Shown here: positions 30,666 through 37,856 of the stretch, one piece after another
Numbering within the stretch: position 1 is the stretch's first letter
Layout of the letters: every line of letters starts with the position of its first letter
Source: a virus
Virus record (IMG/VR): IMGVR_UViG_3300009130_000065
Coordinates: 1-40,117 of that record
Direction: 5' to 3' (one strand)
Length of the DNA stretch: 40,117 nucleotides
Translations under genes and position numbers: made by a program
The notes under the pieces: generated by a model
What the model was told of the DNA's origin: nothing
The model's database searches: none
What the model saw: the letters and a program-made list of their open reading frames with translations, nothing else

Positions 30666-32076
30666 GGTAAGAACTGAGCTTTACAAGCGCTCTTTCTATG
30701 ACTTTACTCTAGACGCTTTTAAGACGTTGCATAATGGCCAAGAGTTAACTCCTAACTGGCATATTAAATACATTTGCGACAGATTACAGAAGGAAGCTTA
30801 TAGGGTTATTAATAACGAGCCTAGAGAAAAGCATTTACTTATAAACGTACCACCAAGAACTTTAAAGAGTGAGTTGGTTAACGTGTTCTTTTCTGCTTAT
30901 TGCTGGGTGTTAAAAGATTCTATTCAGTTTATTAGCTCTTCTTATTCAGCAAGCTTGTCTATAACATTAAGCACTCAGGCGAGAAGGTTAATTGAGTCTG
31001 ACTGGTTTAAAGAGCATTTCACACACGTTCAACTATCTAAAGACGAAAACACCAAGTCAAGATTTACAACAACTAATGGTGGGTTAAGGTATTCTACAAG
31101 TACAGGCGGAACTGTTACAGGTATGGGTGCAGATGTAATTGTAATAGATGACCCCCAGAATCCACAGTTGGCAAGGTCAGAAACAGAAAGAGAGAACGCA
31201 AATACTTTCTTTAATGAAACTTTAAGAAGTAGACTTAACAACCCAGATAAGGGGGTTTTTATTGTCGTAATGCAAAGATTACACGAGAATGACTTAACGG
31301 GTATGTTATTAGAGAAAGAGCCTGAGAACTGGGAGCATATCTGTTTACCTTCTGAACTATCAAACGACGTTAAACCTATTGAGTTAAAAGAAAACTATAC
31401 AGATGGTTTATTATTTCCCGAAAGACTATCTAGAACAACTCTAGAAAGTTTTAAAACTGGTTTAGGTTCTTACGGTTATTCAGGTCAGTACTTACAGATT
31501 CCCTCACCTTCTGACGGTGGTATTTTCAAGGAAGCATGGTTCAACACTATTAAAGAGTTACCTGAGTCAATTAATAAAGAGCTTATAACATGGGACTTCT
31601 TTCTAGACACTGCATACACTAACAAGCAAGACAATGACGCTACGGCTATGTTGTGCGGTGCTTTTTATAATAATGAGCTTTACATAAAAGAAGTGAAGGC
31701 TGTTAGATTAGAGTTTCCAGAGTTAATAAAAGAGATACAAAAATTTAGTAGTATTAACGGATACACTAATAAAAGTAGAATATACATAGAGCCTAAAGCG
31801 TCTGGAAAATCAATAGTTCAAATGTTGAAACGCTCAACAGGTTTGAATGTAGTAGAAGACAAGCCACCAACACAGGATAAAATTTCAAGGGCTAACTCTA
31901 TTAGTGCTTTCGTTGAGTCTGGACGTGTAAACCTTTTAGATGGTAGATACATTAACGACTTCATGAACGAATTAAAAGCCTTCCCTAACGCTTCACATGA
32001 CGACATGGTTGATGTGTTAATAATGGCTATTGATAGAAACACTAACAGACGTAAAAAAGTCCGAGCCTTTGCTTAA
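30619..32076 (+). CDS. terL: Terminase large subunit (485 aa)
   Basis: ATPase: Walker A-type loop INVPPRTLKSEL at residues about 75-86 and Walker B in VIVIDDPQNPQ, followed by a FIVVMQRLHENDLTG coupling segment. RNase H-like nuclease: WDFFLDTAYTNKQDNDATAM, IYIEPKASGKSIV and ASHDDMVDVLIMAI supply the acidic residues. It cuts concatemers and drives DNA into the head through the portal. The ATG at 30619 overlaps terS by 47 nt and no closer ATG exists. The gene is followed by a 430-bp noncoding hub. Confidence 0.93.
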   Translation: MSQPLEILLRNLNLSKVRTELYKRSFYDFTLDAFKTLHNGQELTPNWHIKYICDRLQKEAYRVINNEPREKHLLINVPPRTLKSELVNVFFSAYCWVLKDSIQFISSSYSASLSITLSTQARRLIESDWFKEHFTHVQLSKDENTKSRFTTTNGGLRYSTSTGGTVTGMGADVIVIDDPQNPQLARSETERENANTFFNETLRSRLNNPDKGVFIVVMQRLHENDLTGMLLEKEPENWEHICLPSELSNDVKPIELKENYTDGLLFPERLSRTTLESFKTGLGSYGYSGQYLQIPSPSDGGIFKEAWFNTIKELPESINKELITWDFFLDTAYTNKQDNDATAMLCGAFYNNELYIKEVKAVRLEFPELIKEIQKFSSINGYTNKSRIYIEPKASGKSIVQMLKRSTGLNVVEDKPPTQDKISRANSISAFVESGRVNLLDGRYINDFMNELKAFPNASHDDMVDVLIMAIDRNTNRRKKVRAFA

Positions 32077-32218
32077 AGAAAACTAAGCGCATTACATGAA
32101 AAACAAGCGCGAAGTAAACTATCCTTCACAAAATAGGCGCAATATGTAAAGTATATTTACTGCTATTATATTAGCAATAAACAAAGATAAACATAGCAGA
32201 AAGCTAATATTTTAGTTA
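32077..32218. other. Noncoding region after terL with tandem -7 boxes
   Basis: No gene is visible. Two promoter-like boxes lie close together: TATATTTA at 32152 and TATATTAG at 32167, the second followed by CAATAAAC as at 37660. TTAGCGC-like and GCGCAAT motifs recur (about 32090-32141). Transcripts from here would run through the repeats towards 32507. Confidence 0.45.
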
Positions 32219-32271
32219 TTATTTGTAACAAAAAATGTAATGAATAAACATTTATTCGTAACAAAAAATGT
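32219..32271. repeat. Direct repeat pair TTATTYGTAACAAAAAATGT
   Basis: A 20-bp unit at 32219-32238 recurs at 32252-32271 with one mismatch. The 33-bp period is three helical turns. It lies in noncoding DNA, as expected for protein-binding sites. Confidence 0.8.
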
Positions 32272-32314
32272 TCGTTATACTGAAAATTTAAAAGATGGTT
32301 TAAATATATCCGCA

Positions 32315-32417
32315 TTGTATCTAAAAACATACAAAAGTGTACTTTATAGCACTATTTGTATGTAAAAACATACAATAGATTCCAGAACCATTAATAAGTG
32401 CATTTTATAGCACTATT
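32315..32417. repeat. Alternating inverted-repeat units upstream of promoter module 4
   Basis: The unit TTGTATSTAAAAACATACAA occurs at 32315-32334 and 32356-32375; the second copy has perfect 8-bp arms around AAAA. Each is followed by a 22-bp unit ending in TTTATAGCACTATT (32335-32356 and 32396-32417; 2 mismatches), itself an inverted repeat AGTGC/GCACT. The order is therefore X-Y-X-Y, ending 28 bp before a promoter. Candidate operator array or secondary origin. Confidence 0.8.
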
Positions 32418-32445
32418 ATTTTTTTTTCATTTTTTTATAAAAAAG

Positions 32446-32486
32446 TTTGCAGGATAATAAAAAAGTGTTATCTTTGATTATATCAA
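32446..32486 (+). promoter_or_regulatory. Early promoter module 4 (TTTG-N19-TATCTTTG)
   Basis: TTTG at 32446, TATCTTTG at 32469 and TTGAT/ATCAA at 32474-32486, with the ATG at 32507 30 nt after the box. There is no long TTTAGAAT palindrome upstream; the X-Y repeats take that place. Confidence 0.87.
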
Positions 32487-32506
32487 TAACAAAAAAAACA
32501 TACATT

Positions 32507-32707
32507 ATGAAAACAGAGTTAAAAGCAGGTGAATTAAATGTCGAGGACAAATTCACATACAAGGGAGAAAAATACGTGGTAATAGGTTGGGACTATACAT
32601 TCACAATAACTAGAAGCGTATCGGATAAAACGCACGTTAAATACTTCCCTAAAGAGTTTATTTTTGGAGAAGACCTAACAAGGCTTTATAGAGTTAATTA
32701 CGGATAA
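32507..32707 (+). CDS. Small early protein, paralogue of the 29989 gene (66 aa)
   Basis: A beta-rich protein (LNVEDKFTYKGEKYVVIGWD). A longer frame starting at 32447 would run through the promoter, so the ATG at 32507 is used. Its resemblance to the protein at 29989 suggests a shared small fold of unknown role. Confidence 0.65.
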   Translation: MKTELKAGELNVEDKFTYKGEKYVVIGWDYTFTITRSVSDKTHVKYFPKEFIFGEDLTRLYRVNYG

Positions 32708-32731
32708 TCAAAACATTTAAAAACTAAAGAC

Positions 32732-33106
32732 ATGAAAACTAAAAGAATAATAAACATAATCATCTTTATAATAGCTTCGTTAGTAATGCTTTCGAGTTGT
32801 TCTAAAGAAGATAACACAGATAGTTTGTCAGGAACCTCTTGGGGTTCTTACAAAGAAGGTCAAATATTGAAGTCTATAGTGTTTAGTGACTCAATAATGA
32901 CTTACACTACAAACGTAGAGTCAGACACAGTAAAAGACCTTTTTTATAATATTTCACTTACTGAGGATGGTTTTTATATTTACAACGACACTACTGATTA
33001 TTTTGTCTCGTATAAGAAATATATCAACTATAGCACTGGCGACAGAGTAAGGATATTTAAAGGATTAGATTTATTAGAGGGTGACTTATACACAGAAATA
33101 AAATAA
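32732..33106 (+). CDS. Lipoprotein with surface-export signal (124 aa)
   Basis: A signal peptide (FIIASLVMLSS) ends in a lipobox, and the lipidated Cys is followed by S-K-E-D-N. C-x-K-(D/E)-(D/E) is the lipoprotein export signal that places lipoproteins on the outer face of the outer membrane in Flavobacteriia. The mature part (GTSWGSYKEGQILKSIVFSD) looks like a small lipocalin-type beta domain. Made early in infection, it could shield receptors and exclude other phages; that role is inference. Confidence 0.7.
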   Translation: MKTKRIINIIIFIIASLVMLSSCSKEDNTDSLSGTSWGSYKEGQILKSIVFSDSIMTYTTNVESDTVKDLFYNISLTEDGFYIYNDTTDYFVSYKKYINYSTGDRVRIFKGLDLLEGDLYTEIK

Positions 33107-33110
33107 CAGC

Positions 33111-33287
33111 ATGAACTACAAGGAACTAAAGAAAAGAAGAGTAAAAGAGATAGCTTCAGACCTTATAAAAGGTAAGAGTGTGAAGCCTTGGCTTATTCAG
33201 CCCTACAAAAAAGAATTGATTGAAGAGATTAAAAAAGAAAATAACGCTAATCAATTAATAGAACAATTGAATTATTTAGTATTTTAG
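33111..33287 (+). CDS. Small basic hypothetical protein (58 aa)
   Basis: A 59-codon frame from ATG 33111 to TAG 33287, starting 4 bp after the lipoprotein stop. Lys-rich and helical (YKELKKRRVKEIASDLIKGK). The family was not recognised. Confidence 0.55.
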   Translation: MNYKELKKRRVKEIASDLIKGKSVKPWLIQPYKKELIEEIKKENNANQLIEQLNYLVF

Positions 33288-33306
33288 TAAACAAATCATT
33301 TTAAAC

Positions 33307-34452
33307 ATGGCAAAAAGTAAGTTACTACCTTACAAGGTTGAAATTTTAGAAATGAAGAAACAAGGTCTTAACTGTGTTCAAATTTCTAAACAGTTAGAGA
33401 AATCTTACAATATTTCAATCCACAGAAGAACAGTTTTAGACTTCCTAAAAAAGAATGAAGGTTTAGACGTTTTTGAAAACAAACTAGAAGAGTCAAACTT
33501 CGCTATTCCTGAGAATTGGTCTCATGGTTGGTTGAAGACTAAAGAGGCTTCTATATTTATTAGAAACAAAGATGGGGTTATCTCATTCGATGAAATGAGA
33601 GCTAAATTTATCGACGAAATGAAGGCTTTTTCTCCTAAGTACAAGAAGTACAAGAGAAAAGAGATAGAAGATAAACACATGCTAGTAATAGACATAGCTG
33701 ACCTACACATTGGTAAATACGCAGAAGAGTCTGAAACTGGTGACGGTTACGACTCAGATAAAGCAGTTCAAAGAGCTTTAGAGGGTGTTAACGGTATCTT
33801 AGACAAAGCTAAAGGCTTCCCTCTAGAGAAGATTATGTTTATAATCGGAAACGATGTTCTACATACTGACAACGCTAGAAACTCAACAACGGCTGGAACC
33901 AGTCAAGACGTTTCTGGGATATGGCACGAAAACTATTTAAGAGCTAGAAATCTTTATGTTCAGATAATAGAATTGTTAGTTTCTGTCGCAGACGTTCATA
34001 TAGTACACAATCCGTCAAACCATGACTACATTAGCGGTTACATGTTAGCGGATTCGATTTTCTGTTGGTTCAGAAACCATAAGAACATCACTTTTGACGT
34101 TACTAATAATCATAGAAAGTACTTCAAGTATGGTGTTAATCTTATAGGCTCTTCACATGGAGACGGGGCTAAAATGGCCGATATGCCTTTATTAATGGCT
34201 AACGAATCCCCGAAAGAATGGTCTGAGACAAAATACAGATATATCTACTTACACCATATACACCATAAGCAACAGACTAAATTTATGAGTGGTAAAGACT
34301 TTCAAGGTGTAACTGTTGAATATTTGAGGAGTCCCTCAGGTTCTGACGCTTGGCACCATAGAAACGGATACGTTCACGCTAAAAAAGCAATCGAGGGATT
34401 TATCCACTCTAAAGACTTTGGGCAAGTCGCTAGAATTACACATTTATTTTAA
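33307..34452 (+). CDS. Metallophosphoesterase with N-terminal HTH (381 aa)
   Basis: Residues about 20-50 form a helix-turn-helix (CVQISKQLEKSYNISIHRRT). The calcineurin-like phosphoesterase motifs follow in order: IDIADLHIGK, FIIGNDVLH, HNPSNHDYISGY, SSHGDG and LHHIHHK, giving the two-metal site. This resembles the Mre11/SbcD nuclease group and the phage phosphoesterases often found near DNA-processing genes. It could be a nuclease; the HTH suggests DNA as the substrate. It belongs to the operon of promoter module 4. Confidence 0.8.
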   Translation: MAKSKLLPYKVEILEMKKQGLNCVQISKQLEKSYNISIHRRTVLDFLKKNEGLDVFENKLEESNFAIPENWSHGWLKTKEASIFIRNKDGVISFDEMRAKFIDEMKAFSPKYKKYKRKEIEDKHMLVIDIADLHIGKYAEESETGDGYDSDKAVQRALEGVNGILDKAKGFPLEKIMFIIGNDVLHTDNARNSTTAGTSQDVSGIWHENYLRARNLYVQIIELLVSVADVHIVHNPSNHDYISGYMLADSIFCWFRNHKNITFDVTNNHRKYFKYGVNLIGSSHGDGAKMADMPLLMANESPKEWSETKYRYIYLHHIHHKQQTKFMSGKDFQGVTVEYLRSPSGSDAWHHRNGYVHAKKAIEGFIHSKDFGQVARITHLF

Positions 34453-34458
34453 ATTTAT

Positions 34459-34466
34459 TATATTTA
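34459..34466 (+). promoter_or_regulatory. -7 box TATATTTA, predicted leaderless start
   Basis: The box ends 4 nt before the ATG at 34471. The -33 element is not convincing. It would uncouple the chaperone-like genes from the early operon upstream. Confidence 0.45.
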
Positions 34467-34470
34467 CAAC

Positions 34471-34692
34471 ATGGAAAAGAAAACAACAAAAAAGGCTACT
34501 AAGCCTGCAGTAAAGAAGGAAGTTAAAAAACCAATTAAGGTTGAGTTGAATGATAAACTTCTAGAAATGGCTTCTTTTATCGAGAAGGCCGTAAAAGATG
34601 AAAGAGGTAAACAGTTGAACACTTCGGCATGTGCTAGACTTAATAAAGTTCACAAAGATTTATTATTTATCTCTAGAAACATAGTTAAGTAA
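34471..34692 (+). CDS. Small Lys-rich protein (73 aa)
   Basis: The first 25 residues are Lys/Ala/Pro-rich (KKTTKKATKPAVKKEVKKP), like a histone-tail type or nucleic-acid-binding tail; the rest is a helical pair. It overlaps the next gene by 1 nt. The family was not recognised. Confidence 0.6.
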   Translation: MEKKTTKKATKPAVKKEVKKPIKVELNDKLLEMASFIEKAVKDERGKQLNTSACARLNKVHKDLLFISRNIVK

Positions 34693-35480
34693 TGGTTGAA
34701 GTATCTATTTTAGATAAGACTTACACTGTAAGAAATAACTGGCAAGACAACACAGTTAAACATTTGGTAAAGGCTCAGGAATACCTTGAGTCTTTGCCTA
34801 AATGGTTAGAGAATTATATTTACTCAGATAAACCAGAACCAGTTAGCGAAAGTAAGTTACTAAAGTTTTATATTGACTGGATAGAGTTATTTTCAGACAT
34901 ACCTAGAGAGTTTCTAGAATCTGAAATTGAAGTCAATAATGTTGATGAAGTTTCTATAATAGATTTATTTAAAATGGTAGCCAAATTCCTAGGGGAGCCT
35001 TCACAAGAAGAAATTAACATAAGTGATACCATAACACTAGGTAAAACAGAATATAAGTTAATAGAGTCCGTTAAGACTCCTGAGGGGATTAAAAAGATGT
35101 TGTCTGGAGCAACATTCAAACACTTTGCAGAAGCTCAGGCTTTCACGTCGTTATTTCAAGAAGGTAAAATAAAGAAATGGAAACACTTAGCTAAGATAAC
35201 CGCTATATTATTCAGAGAGTCTTCAACAGAGCTTTACGATGAGGACTTAATCGACATTAGAGCTAAGGCTTTTATGAACCTACCTATTTCAGAAGTTTAT
35301 AAAGGGTGTTTTTTTTTGCAAGAACTTATGAGCAAATTACAAAAGTCTTTAGTAACTTATTCAATGGAAAAGCTTCGAAGCCAACAAACACGCAAAGTGA
35401 GTCTATTGTCAAAGGTTTGTACTGGAATATTAAAGCCTATAAAATTGCTGAAAAGGGTATTTTCAACAAAAAAGGATTAA
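34692..35480 (+). CDS. Tail assembly chaperone-like protein, zero-frame form (262 aa)
   Basis: A 262-aa protein whose first 208 residues are a folded alpha/beta domain (SILDKTYTVRNNWQDNTVKH, later MVAKFLGEP). At residue 206-208 it runs over nine T (35309-35317), after which the zero-frame end is short, basic and low in structure (KLQKSLVTYSMEKLRSQQTR). A second frame in -1 phase continues from the same T-run for 100 residues. This G/GT-like layout is typical of tail assembly chaperones. It is remote from the tape measure gene, unlike in most siphophages. Confidence 0.6.
   Translation: MVEVSILDKTYTVRNNWQDNTVKHLVKAQEYLESLPKWLENYIYSDKPEPVSESKLLKFYIDWIELFSDIPREFLESEIEVNNVDEVSIIDLFKMVAKFLGEPSQEEINISDTITLGKTEYKLIESVKTPEGIKKMLSGATFKHFAEAQAFTSLFQEGKIKKWKHLAKITAILFRESSTELYDEDLIDIRAKAFMNLPISEVYKGCFFLQELMSKLQKSLVTYSMEKLRSQQTRKVSLLSKVCTGILKPIKLLKRVFSTKKD
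35309..35317 (+). other. Slippery T9 run, candidate -1 frameshift site
   Basis: In the zero frame the codons are TGT TTT TTT TTG, so T-TTT-TTT is a perfect slippery heptamer. A -1 slip joins the 262-aa frame to the frame ending at 35617 and gives a 308-aa fusion. The homopolymer could also be a sequencing or real indel, which would make the two frames one broken gene. Confidence 0.65.
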
Positions 35481-35617
35481 CACCTATTGACAGTGTTTAC
35501 AGTACTAATTTGTGGGACGTTTTAACCTTTATAAGCATAGAACACGCTGAAAAGACCTACGAAAGTGAATTACATAAACAATCTATTGACGAACAAAACA
35601 AAAAGAACAGAAGATGA
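35315..35617 (+). CDS. -1 frame extension of the chaperone-like gene (100 aa)
   Basis: The frame continues from the T-run as FARTYEQITKVFSNLFNG and contains a well-formed helical domain (KGLYWNIKAYKIAEKGIFNK and TNLWDVLTFISIEHAEKTYE) of the type seen as the C-terminal part of tail chaperones in Bacteroidota phages. The only independent start is a GTG at 35306 with no leader, so production by frameshift is more likely than separate initiation. The next gene overlaps its end by 4 nt. Confidence 0.6.
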   Translation, partial: FARTYEQITKVFSNLFNGKASKPTNTQSESIVKGLYWNIKAYKIAEKGIFNKKGLTPIDSVYSTNLWDVLTFISIEHAEKTYESELHKQSIDEQNKKNRR

Positions 35618-35829
35618 GTAAGAAGGATTTTTTACAAGAGATTTTAGACGCTTGTGCTTTATTTCATTATGAAGTTATGGGCGCTTTTAGATATTACACT
35701 ATAAAGGCTTACACGACTCATTTTGTGCAGGTTACAGTGATACATGTATGTCAAGAACATCAATACACAGAGGTTTTTGACTTCGAAAATAACGAGTGTT
35801 TAATTGATGAAATGTTGACTAAATTGTAA
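35614..35829 (+). CDS. Small hypothetical protein (71 aa)
   Basis: An alpha/beta protein (FLQEILDACALFHYEVMGAF then VQVTVIHVCQEHQYTEVFDF) coupled by ATGA to the frameshift extension. The family was not recognised. It is the last gene before promoter module 5. Confidence 0.6.
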   Translation: MSKKDFLQEILDACALFHYEVMGAFRYYTIKAYTTHFVQVTVIHVCQEHQYTEVFDFENNECLIDEMLTKL

Positions 35830-35855
35830 AAAAGTTTATTTTTTTTGTGAAAAAG

Positions 35856-35896
35856 TTTGCAGGGTATTAAAAAAGTGTTATCTTTGATTATATCAA
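35856..35896 (+). promoter_or_regulatory. Early promoter module 5 (TTTG-N19-TATCTTTG)
   Basis: TTTG at 35856, TATCTTTG at 35879 and TTGAT/ATCAA at 35884-35896. The ATG at 35916 is 29 nt after the box. The first transcript is short and is ended by a terminator at 36052. Confidence 0.87.
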
Positions 35897-35915
35897 TAAC
35901 AAAAAACAAATTAAA

Positions 35916-36047
35916 ATGGAGTTACAAGATTTAATAAAAATTTACGAAGCATTTGAAAGAGAGAGCGAAAGAAGAGAATTAACAGCTCAAGAAATGAAAA
36001 TCAAAGAAAAGTATTATTTTTTAATTCAAAAGGAGCTATTTAATTAA
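35916..36047 (+). CDS. Small helical early protein (43 aa)
   Basis: A 44-codon frame placed exactly 29 nt after the -7 box of module 5, as for the other module-driven genes. The product is a charged helix (LIKIYEAFERESERRELTAQ). Alone between promoter and terminator, it may be made in large amount early. Function unknown. Confidence 0.6.
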   Translation: MELQDLIKIYEAFERESERRELTAQEMKIKEKYYFLIQKELFN

Positions 36048-36051
36048 AAAC

Positions 36052-36070
36052 AAGCCCTTCGGGGCTTTTT
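36052..36070 (+). terminator. Terminator with TTCG tetraloop
   Basis: AAGCCC-TTCG-GGGCTT is followed by T-rich sequence. It ends the short transcript of promoter module 5. The secreted-protein gene starts 13 bp later and may depend on read-through. Confidence 0.9.
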
Positions 36071-36082
36071 AAAAACAAAAAA

Positions 36083-36889
36083 ATGAAAAAACTAATATTA
36101 ATAACACTAACAATTTTAAGAATAAACGCTTTAGCTCAGTGTGGAACGGGTGACTATGTTAATCCTGTTTCGCTTCCTGCTTCCTTGGTTTTATTCTCTG
36201 GCGATACTTTAGCGATAAGCCAAGACGTAAACTACGAGAATGTATCTATTACAGTAATGTCTGGGGGTGCTATAAATATCTGCAACGGGGCGCAGTTTAA
36301 CATTCAAGGTTCATTAACTATATTTGAAGGTGGGTTAATAAACGTATTCGATTGCGGTACTTACATAAATGTAGAGGGGTCTTACTTTGACGCTTACCAG
36401 ACTTATCAAATAGACTTGTATTGTAAAGACTGTTACAAAGATGAATTACTAACTGTTAACGGTTCTCAGTTCGGGGGTGAGGTTAACTGTGTTAATCCTT
36501 TACCAGTAGAGCTAATATCTTACTCATGTAATACAAAGGGTGTTTACTGGGTTACTGCTTCAGAAGTTAACTCTAGTCACTTTATAGTGGAAACTTCTAA
36601 CGATGGTGTTAAATGGATTGAACTAGACTACATTTACGCTATGGGAAATACTACAGAGTTGACTTATTACAACTATGAAGGTACTAAAGACACTTATACG
36701 AGGGTAGTTCAGTACGATATAGATGGCACCTCTGAAACATTTGATATTTTACTTTGTGGAGATAACCAGAAAGAAGAAGTTAAAGTGTTGTACTATACAG
36801 ATGCTTCAGGTAGAATTGTAAACAAGGATTCTAGAGGATTTAAAATAGCGGTTTACAGTGACGGGACTACTAAGAAGATTTTAAACTAA
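36083..36889 (+). CDS. Secreted protein resembling type IX secretion substrates (268 aa)
   Basis: A signal peptide (KKLILITLTILRINALA) is followed by Gln, the usual residue after cleavage in Bacteroidota exports. Residues 20-125 are beta-rich with several Cys. The next part, NPLPVELISYSC, then WVTASEVNSSHFIVETSNDG, is the adhesin-like domain that precedes the C-terminal sorting domain in many T9SS cargo proteins. The end (YYTDASGRIVNKDSRGFKIA, then SDGTTKKILN) matches the type A sorting domain pattern. The phage thus seems to send a host-like protein through the host T9SS to the cell surface. Origin by capture from a host is likely. Confidence 0.72.
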   Translation: MKKLILITLTILRINALAQCGTGDYVNPVSLPASLVLFSGDTLAISQDVNYENVSITVMSGGAINICNGAQFNIQGSLTIFEGGLINVFDCGTYINVEGSYFDAYQTYQIDLYCKDCYKDELLTVNGSQFGGEVNCVNPLPVELISYSCNTKGVYWVTASEVNSSHFIVETSNDGVKWIELDYIYAMGNTTELTYYNYEGTKDTYTRVVQYDIDGTSETFDILLCGDNQKEEVKVLYYTDASGRIVNKDSRGFKIAVYSDGTTKKILN

Positions 36890-36903
36890 AACAAAACAAA
36901 AAA

Positions 36904-37617
36904 ATGAACTATCCAAGAGTATTAATAGGATTACCTACAAGCGATGTTAAAGACTATTGTGTAGAAAGATTCCTAAAGCAAATAACTAATTTTACTTATC
37001 CAAACTATGATATATTTATAGTAGATAACAGCAAGGATAAAAAGCACGTAAAGAAATTCCATAAGAGAGGTATTAAAGCCGTACATGAGCCTTTAAACGG
37101 AGATTTAAGAGAAGAACTCGCAAGACATCAAAACATTATAAGAGAATACTTCTTAAATGGCGATTATGATTATTTATTTATGTTAGAGAGCGATGTCTTT
37201 ACTGGTGAATGTATAATAGAAAATATGGTTTCTTATGCTGAAGTTTACGGTGCTGGAGCGGTCACTTGTACCTACCCAATAATAAGAGATAATGAACCGA
37301 CTTTATGCCTTACATCTACAACAGACTTTAGAGGTGTAAGAAGTGAAAAGATGTTAGAGCGTTCACATGGTTTTAGGATAATGGGTCAAGGTGCTTTAGA
37401 TATATCAAAACTATTAGACGACCCAGATTCAAGAATAACTGCTACGGGTATCGGTTGTACTTTATTTAGAAAAGAAGCGTTAGAGCTTGTAAAGTTTAGA
37501 ACAGACCTCAGCTTAAATCATAGAGCTTTTAGTGATAGCTTTATTTTTACAGATATTCAGAATTTCGGGTTTAGGGTAATGATTGACAGTGATGTAATTT
37601 GTGAACACGTTAAATAA
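36904..37617 (+). CDS. Glycosyltransferase, GT-A/family 2-like (237 aa)
   Basis: VLIGLPTSDVKDYCVERFLK and YDIFIVDNSKDKKHVKKF form the nucleotide-sugar-binding half of a GT-A fold; YLFMLESDVF holds the acidic motif standing for DxD; GIGCTLFRKEALELV and FTDIQNFGFRVMIDSDVICE complete the acceptor side. It has no signal peptide and probably acts in the cytoplasm, on phage DNA, on virion proteins or on host surface-glycan precursors. It is in one operon with the secreted and lipoprotein genes, which favours surface change; this is inference. Confidence 0.75.
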   Translation: MNYPRVLIGLPTSDVKDYCVERFLKQITNFTYPNYDIFIVDNSKDKKHVKKFHKRGIKAVHEPLNGDLREELARHQNIIREYFLNGDYDYLFMLESDVFTGECIIENMVSYAEVYGAGAVTCTYPIIRDNEPTLCLTSTTDFRGVRSEKMLERSHGFRIMGQGALDISKLLDDPDSRITATGIGCTLFRKEALELVKFRTDLSLNHRAFSDSFIFTDIQNFGFRVMIDSDVICEHVK

Positions 37618-37659
37618 AAAAAACATGGTTTATAAAGTGACTATAATATCTATTTTAAT

Positions 37660-37667
37660 TATATTAG
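37660..37667 (+). promoter_or_regulatory. -7 box TATATTAG upstream of small genes
   Basis: TATATTAGCAATAAA is shared with the box at 32167. It lies 36 nt upstream of the ATG at 37704. No convincing -33 element is seen. Confidence 0.4.
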
Positions 37668-37703
37668 CAATAAAAATTTTTTTAACTTAAAAACTATAAC
37701 AAA

Positions 37704-37856
37704 ATGAGCAACAAAGACGATTATGTAATTCTAGTAAACAAGGAAACAGGAAACGAAGAAGAGTTAATAAGCTTAGGTAATGACATTAATGATTTACATA
37801 TAATTATTGGCCACATTCCAGAAGCAGATAAACATGTATTAATAACAAACAATTAA
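37704..37856 (+). CDS. Small hypothetical protein (50 aa)
   Basis: A 51-codon frame from ATG 37704 to TAA 37856 with an A-rich leader (AACAAAATG). The product (DDYVILVNKETGNEEELISL) has a beta-alpha pattern. The next gene starts 13 bp after it. The family was not recognised. Confidence 0.55.
   Translation: MSNKDDYVILVNKETGNEEELISLGNDINDLHIIIGHIPEADKHVLITNN

Noticed and set aside
35306-35617. Independent 103-aa gene starting with GTG at 35306
   Set aside because: The start is inside the T-run of another gene without a leader; a -1 frameshift product explains it better.
37625-37690. 21-aa hydrophobic frame (VYKVTIISILIILAIKIFL)
   Set aside because: It overlaps the TATATTAG promoter box at 37660 and has A/T-driven composition; not enough support for a gene.
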